A DNA stretch of 64,000 bases from Amorphochlora amoebiformis (taxonomy: Eukaryota > Cercozoa > Chlorarachniophyceae): the NCBI GenBank assembly GCA_054601695.1, contig BAAHQB010000002.1:1736001-1800000 (forward strand), given 5' to 3'. The notes under the pieces are model-generated. The model ran no database searches and was not told the DNA's origin. It was given only the letters and a program-made list of their open reading frames with translations. Position numbers and translations under genes: made by a program. This document shows positions 55,620-64,000 of this stretch, piece after piece. Each line of letters begins with the position of its first letter. The first letter of the stretch is position 1.

Positions 55620-55843
55620 TCCCGCCCTGAAGCCCCGCGTGTGCTGCTCGGGGCTTGGGGTGCGAATTCTATTTTCTTTTTTCCCTTTCCGAAAAGATAT
55701 TCTTCATGAAGCTTGCTCTGCTCTTCTTCTATCAATATCGTGACGCAGCCTTATGTATGAGCATATTCAGCGTGAGTCAGCGTGACACAGCGATATGAAG
55801 CCAAACGAAAACAACTTGTGACGCATCACTGTGACACAACCGC
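55620..55843. promoter_or_regulatory. 224-bp divergent spacer, receptor / small membrane protein
   Basis: Microsatellite-free. It contains the repeated words GTGACACAGCG, GTGACGCAG and GTGACACAAC at 55738-55842 (a GTGACRCA motif at least four times, plus CAGCGTGA twice), which could be a transcription-factor site cluster. A bidirectional promoter is inferred. Confidence 0.5.
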
Positions 55844-56686
55844 ATGGCTTCGCGGGCTCACCCTCTCCTCCCAGCCGATTTTGACTCCAGCCACACGGGG
55901 CTGTATGGGGATTCGGGGCTTCTAACCCCCAAATATCGCTCTGATCCAGTCGTTCCTTGTATCTATCGCTGTTTGGAATGCCTAAGAGGGTTTTGCTCCG
56001 TCGCAGGTGATGGGATAGCGCAGTGGGTGGGTTGGGGGTAAATATTTTGTTTAGTGTTGTGAGAAAAGGTCTGGAATAGGAAAATCTGGGAAGGGGAATG
56101 TAAAATTCGAATGTCAGGGTAAGGAAAAAACTCGGGGGTACTCAGGGGGCGGCCGAGATGCACTTAACATTGCGTTTCTGCCAAAGTGACCTGAGCAAAT
56201 ATTTCAGTGGCACTATTTGCACTCTTCGTCTTGTTCCTGGGGCCTCCGATCCTGATATATATCGGTTGTTCGTGTATCTTCACGGGGAAATCCTGCCCAG
56301 AGATTGTGGGTGAATCAGGAGCTGTAGTTGAGGTACAGACACCACCTTTCGAGTTTCGGCTTAAACAACGTAGCTTTTCCCTTCTCCCTGCCTTCTCCAC
56401 ATCTCACACCTATCTACCTGTTCGGTGCTGCATCTCAATCCCCTTTCTATTATCCATCCCTCGCTTCTCTGCGTCCTCGTCTACCTCGCTCCGTGTGTCC
56501 GATGTGATTTCCGTTTCTGATACACGCTGTGTTTATGTCACAGATATTTATCGGTATGGTGGCCCTGGGTGTGTGTATAACGTATACGTGTTCCTCAACC
56601 GATCCCCCTACGTTTTGCTTCCGCGTTGGGATAGCGGTACTAAGGAATATTTTTACAAATTTTTGTGGTTTCTATGTGTGCATATA

Positions 56687-56742
<56 letters not shown>

Positions 56743-57108
56743 ATATATATATATATATAATATATTCACCTATATATATATGTATATTCACACCATATCT
56801 ATATATATATTTACATATATATATATATATATACATATATATATTATATATATGTATATATATATTATACATACATAATATTATATATATATATATATAT
56901 TATACATACATAATATATTATATATATATATATAATATATATATATATGCATGTATGCTATGTGTACATATTCTTATTTTATGTGGATTCTTCTTCAAAA
57001 TATCTGCAGGTAATAAACTTCTCCAGGGGACGTCCAAGCAATTGGTCGTCTTTGTACATTTATAGTATAGGACACATGCAACAATTACATGTATGTATAT
57101 ATACACAT

Positions 57109-57160
<52 letters not shown>

Positions 57161-57371
57161 TATATATGTATGTGTATATATATTTATATATCTAAATATA
57201 TACATGTATATATATATATATATAGTGTACATCTATTAATTTCTACAAGTATGTATATGTAATATATATATATATATATATAGGGATATATATATATATA
57301 TATATATATACATGTTGTAATGTGTATATATATATTCCTATATATTAGTTTATATGATATATATATTCACG

Positions 57372-57412
<41 letters not shown>

Positions 57413-57603
57413 ACATATATATAAATTAATATATATATACATATGTTAGATGTAAGTCATTTATATGATACATACATATATATATATATTATATATACAT
57501 ATCTACATACATAAATGTATAATACATATATATATTATACATGTACATTCGTACACATTGTAAATACAATATATCTTAATGTGTCTGTTTGGATTATATA
57601 CAT

Positions 57604-57695
<92 letters not shown>

Positions 57696-58046
57696 CATAT
57701 ATGTACATTAAATATACATACACATTTATATCATCTGTTTGTGACTCCATACGTTTTACATTTTATTCGAACATTTTTATTGTTTGTTTGTAATTTATAT
57801 TATATAGATATACGTATATATATACATATATATATATATACATTTTCATGTATATATATATATATATATAATATACATATATATACATATATATTATCAT
57901 GATCTAGATGATGATGTGTGCGTGTGTGGGGTGTTCGTGTATGGGTGTTGTGTGCGTGTGTGTAAAATATTTATTCAAATACGGTTGTCAGGCCTTTCGA
58001 GGGAGAGGGAGGTAGCAAGAAGACCTCAAAACGTAGATCTAGATAA
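55844..58046 (+). CDS. Small membrane protein with two helices, unknown family
   Basis: Exons 55844-56006, 56208-56332, 56544-56636, 57010-57053 and 57992-58046 (TAA) join in frame to 159 aa. The start ATG is the first in the frame after the divergent spacer. Seen: a hydrophilic N-terminus with [13 protein letters not shown], a strong helix [20 protein letters not shown], a Cys-containing loop ([10 protein letters not shown]), a second hydrophobic segment [14 protein letters not shown], and a basic C-terminus [10 protein letters not shown]. The third exon could read on past GCG/GTACTA to a later donor. Cys near both helices suggests disulfides or palmitoylation (inference). I do not recognise the family. 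It converges with FEN1. Confidence 0.55.
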
Positions 58047-58475
58047 TAAGGGTTTTCGATTGAGTCGTGTAGAAAGTTGTCTGTGCTCTGTAAAATGGAA
58101 ATACTTAAGCTTGTATCCAATACGTCAAATTAGTAAAATACTTACACAATTTCTATCACAGACTATATATACTCATATTATTGAGTCCAGAGACTAGATG
58201 CATATACTAGATATACTTGGTATATCTAGATATTTTTACATGCTCGATCACTGACTAGACTGATATAAGCTAGGATATTCTAGATATTCTTGAACTTGAG
58301 TGTGGGATAGTGATTCTAGTGATTGGGTTCATGGTAATTTGCATACGATTTGTATAATTACCCTCGGATCATCATAAGTTAAATAACGAATATTGAATAC
58401 GGTCATTCGATCTTCAACTGTAAGGCGCGGCTCACAGACATGTAAGCGCTGACTAACCCCGAGTAGCGCCCCTCG
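58047..58475. other. Convergent intergenic block, CTAGAT-rich, no microsatellite
   Basis: Tail-to-tail gap between the small membrane protein and FEN1. No (TA)n. CTAGAT/TCTAGA/ACTAG words at 58192, 58207, 58221, 58255, 58286 and 58315, plus one overlapping the upstream stop codon (58037). The same style as 23530-23900 and 32020-33280. Confidence 0.65.
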
Positions 58476-60499
58476 TTATTTTCTAGTCCTAGATTTCTTG
58501 GTCTTCTTCTTCTTCTCTTGAGGTTTCTTTCGCTTTGTGACGGTGACTGGGCCAAAGAAGCTCTCAAGTCTTTTTTGAGAACCTGTAATTTAAAATGTAT
58601 GTTCATTCTTTCAAAATATGTACATCCAGGGCATTTCTCTCCAAATGAACATGACTATACATGAATAACATGCATTATATCTCATAAAAATCATCCCTAT
58701 AATCACAATAGTGTTGCAAAATTTACATGTGTAGATATGTGATCCAACCTCTTACGTGCCTGTACTATATTTATTAACTCAGATACATATAATTAACAGG
58801 TATGCACAGATATATGCTTACATATTTATAACATATATATACTATATTTATTAACTCAGATACATATAATTAACAGGTATGCACAGATATATGCTTACAT
58901 ATTTATAACATATATAATATTATATATATATATACATATATATAATGTATAATATAATACATGTTAAATTTATGTAAAAAAATGCATTGATTGGGTGCGT
59001 GTTTGGTATATGGGTGTGCGCATAAGTCCAACCCCTGTAAGCCCTAGACACCCTTAAACCCTGCTCTCCCGTGACCTTTCCCTTTCGCTTTAATCAGCTT
59101 CTTGATTCCATTTCTGATTCGCACCTCGTCGAAGCCCTTCTCCTCGACCATGAACTTGACCAACGCTTCCTCGTCCGGGGGGCTCCACTTCAATGTGACG
59201 TTCTTGACATCGGAAATATCTGGATCCTGAAACAACTTTCTGGCTTCTTTGTATAGGAAAGCCTCTGGATCGATCTTGTACTTCTCCTTGTTGATGTTAT
59301 CCAGCACCTTCTCAATCGTTCCATGCTGCCTGAATAGGAGCATGAATATTTTGCGAAGGTTATGTTGTGGTTAGTTGGGGGCATTGACTGCTCGGGCCGT
59401 GAGTTACCGTAGGAATGATATAGTGATGCGAAAAAGCATGGGAGAAGTATGGGGGAAAGATGTGTAGTGCACTTGTGGCAAATTGGACGGGCATGGTGGA
59501 AAGATTCAGAAGCGGTGGAGGAGTTTCATACTTTATGAGCTTGTAAGCTGATTTAGGACCTATGCCTCGAATCGAGAGTGTGTAATCACAGCCACAGAGG
59601 ATACAAAAGTCGATGAATTGGTTCTGGGATAAATTTGAAATTAGCCGAAGCAGGTTACCACCTGTATCACCTGGATGTATTCTTACCATGTCAAGCTCCA
59701 TCCCTTCAAGCGCTTTCTTGAGGTCTATCTCCACGATCTCTGCACCCCGAGCCTCGGAGAAGGTCAGATGACGCACGAGTTTGGGTGTTCCGAAGGTCAG
59801 AGCGTCCATATCTTCTGTTGCCGTAGCGTAAACGAGCCCCGCTTTGGCAAGAGCAGCGCTGCACACATCAAAGCAGTTGGCCGTGCACATGGCGAGGAGG
59901 AAGATCGTGAAAAAGAAAATAGATGTCAGGAAAATACCATTGTGCTTCAGCCTCGCCAGCCGCTTGGATTACGGGAATACCCATAAGCGTCAAGAGTTTC
60001 TTGCAATCTTCGTTCTGCTCCTTAGTTACGCGCACAAGCCGGCGAGAGAACTTGTTAATATCTTCTTGGTTACCAGCCTCTTTCGCAGCTTTAAGATCGT
60101 CCTTAGCCTTTTTCTTGGCCTCTATACGATTCTGAAGCTCGCCAGACTTGAGCTTGGGCGGCTTCCCATCGAACACGTAGCAGATCTTAAGCCCACTGTC
60201 CATCATCCGTATCGTACGGAAGAACAGACCGCTCAGCTGGAAAACACGATCATGGAAACAAAGACACATTAGATTGTATACATGTTTGGAGGGTGACATA
60301 ATCGTACGTGAGATGTGACTTCGCCGTCGTTCGACAGTTGCTGGGCATTCGGCCCATGCCGAATTGCTACCAAGAACTGGTACAAGCTCATGCTTGCATC
60401 GATGGCAATTTTCCTCCCAAAGAACGACTTCATATTTCCATTCCTTATAGACTCGGGCGCAGTGTCCGAGATAAACTTCATGAGACCCTTAATACCCAT
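58476..60499 (-). CDS. FEN1: Flap endonuclease 1 (FEN1)
   Basis: Structure-specific 5' nuclease that removes flaps in Okazaki-fragment maturation and base-excision repair. Six exons: 60499-60308, 60236-59938, 59858-59687, 59623-59532, 59329-59076, 58582-58476 (TAA), giving 371 aa against about 380 usual. The start [10 protein letters not shown] is chosen over an in-frame upstream Met at 60559 because the family requires this extreme N-terminus. Seen: [16 protein letters not shown] (catalytic Asp34), [22 protein letters not shown] (Asp85), GEAEAQC (acidic pair), [10 protein letters not shown] (Asp pair), [13 protein letters not shown] (helix-hairpin-helix and Asp), then QKRLESFF, a PCNA-interacting PIP box, and a Lys/Arg-rich tail. 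The PIP box has its own exon behind a 493-bp intron. Head-to-head with the J-protein gene. Confidence 0.97.
58764..58916. repeat. 77-bp tandem duplication in FEN1 intron 5
   Basis: 58764-58840 is repeated almost exactly at 58841-58916 (unit starts ACTATATTTATTAACTCAGA). It contains TTAACAG, an acceptor-like sequence on the antisense strand only. Confidence 0.92.
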
Positions 60500-60652
60500 C
60501 GTTTGTCGTTTGGCGCGCGGCTTTTTGGCGCCCTTCCTCAGTCCAGCAGACCTTCTCAACCGAAATTATCGGGATCCCGGGATTCCATTGCTTTTATTTG
60601 CATTCCGGTATTCCCCTTCCCGGGAATCTCCGGTGAGTATCCCCGTCCCAAA
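60500..60652. promoter_or_regulatory. 153-bp divergent promoter, FEN1 / DNAJC8-like
   Basis: Microsatellite-free spacer. It contains ATTCCCGGGAT-like inverted pieces: CGGGATCCCGGGATTCC near 60571 and CCCGGGAATC near 60620. A GGGAATC/GATTCCC palindrome pair could be a shared site; a bidirectional promoter is inferred. Confidence 0.5.
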
Positions 60653-61354
60653 ATGGCGTCCGACGCCAGTCAGTCGAGCTTCAAGGAGGGCCAGGAGGTC
60701 GAAATTCGCAACCTTAAGTCCGCTCCTAAGTTCAATGGGCTCGTGGGGATAATTTCTGGCCCGATGGTCAACGGGAGATTCCCTGTCAAAGTGGATGGGA
60801 GAGAGAAGCCGTTCAACTTGAAGCCCGCAAACCTTGTCGAGTGAGCAAAATCACAGTTTTTGCAACACAGTATGGATACAGTAAGCACAATATGGATACA
60901 GTAAACACAGTATGGATACAGTACTGAGCTGAGTTTCGACATTTTTCCTGCCGCTCTTTGAGTAGCGATAGATGGGCTGGGGGTTGGATGGTGTGTTCCG
61001 AGGAAGGCTTTCTGGCAAATTCATCATCTTTTGGGAGTGCCAAGAAAGGATTAGTATTTTTCTTCATTCAGGGTGATATACGAGGTGTCTCACGAAATCA
61101 ACTCGATGTTCTCAGAGGTGGAGCGAAAGGTAACCATGATATGATCCGGGTTTGGGTATTCAGGTTTGTCTCCTATTACTGCGATGTAACATTGATAATT
61201 GAATACTAGCTCGAGATCGATCGAATCATGAACTCCTTCAAGCTAGATCCCTTTGCCGTACTGGACCTGCCCTACAACTGCACGGGTACCGCCCGCACCA
61301 ACTCTCACTTATCTGATTCCTTACTACCTGCTACTACACACACAATGTATATTT

Positions 61355-61393
<39 letters not shown>

Positions 61394-61457
61394 ATGCATA
61401 TATATACATATGTATACATATACAGAATGTACAAAGTATTTTTCTACACACAATACA

Positions 61458-61499
<42 letters not shown>

Positions 61500-61524
61500 C
61501 CTATATATATACATTTAATATGTA

Positions 61525-61579
<55 letters not shown>

Positions 61580-61653
61580 TATATATACATAATACATCCA
61601 TTACATTTTACACGTATTATATTATAATACATTTATCCATGTATGTATGTATG

Positions 61654-61685
<32 letters not shown>

Positions 61686-61885
61686 TATACATATAGGTAT
61701 ATATATATATATATATATACACATATATATATATATATATGTGTAAGTTTGTATGGTAAGTATATATGCATAGATGGAAGGATGTATGTATGTGTACATG
61801 TATGTACTATGTATGCATGAATGTAAGCATGTATGTTTTATGTATGTATGTGAAATGCATGTATGTATAATATACACACAATATA

Positions 61886-61946
<61 letters not shown>

Positions 61947-62793
61947 TGTAAACATCCCCATACGTTCAGATTATAATGTATATTTGTGGTGTAGAACATA
62001 AATGTAGTGTAGAACACAAATAAAGTCTAATAAACTTGAATATGTATTGTCTTCAATCCAAATACCTGGGCCCATATTCCTCTCACCCATCTCAAATGGC
62101 ATCTGCTTGGTTCTGATAATTGCTATGTACTCTACCCTCAGGCACCCAGATCCAAAAGCACTTTCGCAAGGTTATGTCTCGGTTTCATGCTAAGTTAAAC
62201 AAAACTAACCCCCATTGACACGTGCCAGGTATCCCTACACTGCCACCCCGATAAGGTCCCGGAAGAGATGCGTGATCTAGCCCAGGAGGCCTTCTCAAAG
62301 CTTCAAGTGAAGTAGTTTTTCCCTTACCCACAATCGGTGGTATATTAAATCTTTTTGAATGCTAATTTCCGTTCTATGCTGATACGTAGGCGGCGAAGGC
62401 GACTCTTACAAATGCCAAGAAGCGACTAGTAGTGAACGAAATGGTGGACGTGGTACTCATGTTATAACGATTACGACAATACAAAAATAAGATCGTGTGC
62501 ATATAGATGTATTGAATTTATTCAAGTATAAATATATTATATAAATATATATATATATATATATATAAAATATATGTACATATATATATATATACATGTG
62601 AATATGTATATGTATCTATATATATACATACACATATACATATATATATATACTCACGTATATAATATATATATATACATGTGCATTATATATCACATAT
62701 ATATATACATATGTATACACATTACGTAGATATATCTATGTAAAATAATATGTATATATATATATATATATATGTATGTATAGTGTGTATGTA

Positions 62794-62829
<36 letters not shown>

Positions 62830-63499
62830 ATATACATATTTATATATATATATATATGTTATATGTTACAATGTTTAAATATAGATATACTTAAATGTAA
62901 TTATATATATACACATACATATATATATATGTTACACATACAAATATTTATAAATATTCTAGCGCACGTACATGTACAATTTACAAAATTCCAGGCTAAG
63001 CGCCGCGTCTTGAAGGCAAGAGAGGAGAAGGAAAAGCAACGGGCAGCTCAAGAAAAGGTTAGGGATTTCATTCCGATTGGGGTTACTGTTAGAGTTAAGG
63101 GTCACATTTGACCTTGACAGGGTTTGGCAGTGGTTAAGTATGTTGGCGTCCTAGGTAATTAAAAAAGCGTCAATGTGGTCCATATTAACTCAAGTCGAGT
63201 ATATTAGGTGGCTTGGGTTTGGGTGGTTAGGTTAAAACATTCCCGGGAAACGCAAAAAAGTGCTGCGGATAGATTAAGATTAGCCCAGACCGGATAGATT
63301 AAGATCGGTGTAGACCGCCTCGGATAGGCTAAGAATTTGGGTATAGAGTGTGCTTCGGTTATGGTCCAAACGGTTTACACTTAGCTTAAGGTATAATATT
63401 CTAGCGGGCTGGGACGCTGACCTATGGGTTTTGGAATTTGTGCTCATAGAAGCAGTACATAGGCGATAGATGTTGGCTTATACATTTTTCATAGGCATG

Positions 63500-63540
<41 letters not shown>

Positions 63541-63666
63541 GTATATGTATATGTATATATGTATGCAATATATATATATATATAATATATGTATATGTAT
63601 ATGTATATATGTATGCAATATATATATATATACATATATACATATTTATAGTCCACAATACATGCA

Positions 63667-63697
<31 letters not shown>

Positions 63698-63857
63698 GCA
63701 ATATACATACACATTATTAGACTTATTTTCAATTATGTATATATCTAAATGTATACATATACGGTAGTTGGTCAAGCAAAAGGCGCCAACACGCAGTCTC
63801 ACGGATGCAGAAAAATTGCTCAAACTTTTGGCTCGAGATAAAGCTGAGGAGGGTTGA
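60653..63857 (+). CDS. DNAJC8/SPF31-like J-domain protein with KOW-like N-terminus
   Basis: Eight exons: 60653-60840, 61072-61129, 61210-61285, 62142-62170, 62229-62306, 62390-62452 (or 62449), 62995-63057, 63768-63857 (TGA), giving 214 aa in phase. Seen: an N-terminal SH3/KOW-like segment ([20 protein letters not shown] ... LKPANLV), then a J-domain starting [20 protein letters not shown], with [14 protein letters not shown] carrying the HPD that stimulates Hsp70, and [15 protein letters not shown]; then a charged helix [16 protein letters not shown] and a Lys-rich end. The arrangement and the N-P-F/D-P-F-A-V-L motif fit DNAJC8/SPF31, a spliceosome-associated J-protein. The N-terminal module is not typical of animal DNAJC8. 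Introns after exons 3, 6 and 7 (540-860 bp) carry (TA)n; exon 4 is only 29 bp. Confidence 0.83.
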
Positions 63858-64000
63858 ATTTTACATTATACATATATGTTATATTATATATTTTCATATA
63901 TTTACATAGAAATGCATATATCTGTATAATATTAAGTAATATGTGAATAACTACCGCCCACATATTAATGATCCAACCGAAATCATAATTCCACCGTCCA

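Overview
The window is nuclear DNA of an intron-rich, probably unicellular (algal or protist) eukaryote that I cannot place further. Evidence: GT-AG introns, several with TACTAAC- or CTAAC-like branch sites; interstitial TTAGGG-type telomere repeats; and eukaryote-specific genes (RAD54, FEN1, CDCA7, a DNAJC8-like protein, mitochondrial intermediate peptidase, a class C GPCR). Long (TA)n microsatellites fill most non-coding DNA. The many Tyr/Ile-rich open frames are translations of these and are not genes.

Most real exons are 20-130 bp islands between microsatellites. I joined them by hand using splice signals, codon phase and protein-family motifs. Layout: (1) 73-9404, minus: mitochondrial intermediate peptidase, 20 exons, running off the left edge. 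(2) 9993-14385 and 15527-21689, plus: two tandem multi-pass membrane proteins resembling the Frag1/DRAM/Sfk1 family. (3) 22732-23529, plus: two coding exons, either the tail of the previous gene or a separate gene. (4) 24111-25235, minus: CDCA7-like zinc-finger protein, head-to-head with (5) 25379-31539, plus: RAD54 in 18 exons with an unusual acidic tail. (6) 33286-34691, minus: tentative low-complexity gene. (7) 36932-55619, minus: an 18.7-kb class C GPCR-like receptor whose ectodomain resembles bacterial glycine-betaine (OpuAC-type) binding proteins. (8) 55844-58046, plus: small two-helix membrane protein. (9) 58476-60499, minus: FEN1, head-to-head with (10) 60653-63857, plus: DNAJC8/SPF31-like J-protein.

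Four gene pairs are divergent, with 143, 153, 224 and 588 bp between start codons. CDCA7, RAD54 and FEN1 act in chromatin maintenance, recombination and replication, so part of the window is a genome-maintenance neighbourhood; co-regulation is inference. The three tail-to-tail gaps (after 23529, 31539 and 58046) lack long microsatellites and are rich in CTAGAT.

The main structural oddities are partial duplications of exons and splice junctions inside AT-rich introns, a 28-bp array starting exactly at a 5' splice site, and telomere-like CCCTAA tracts inside introns that often end at 3' splice sites. All exon models come from reading the sequence; no search or transcript data were available.
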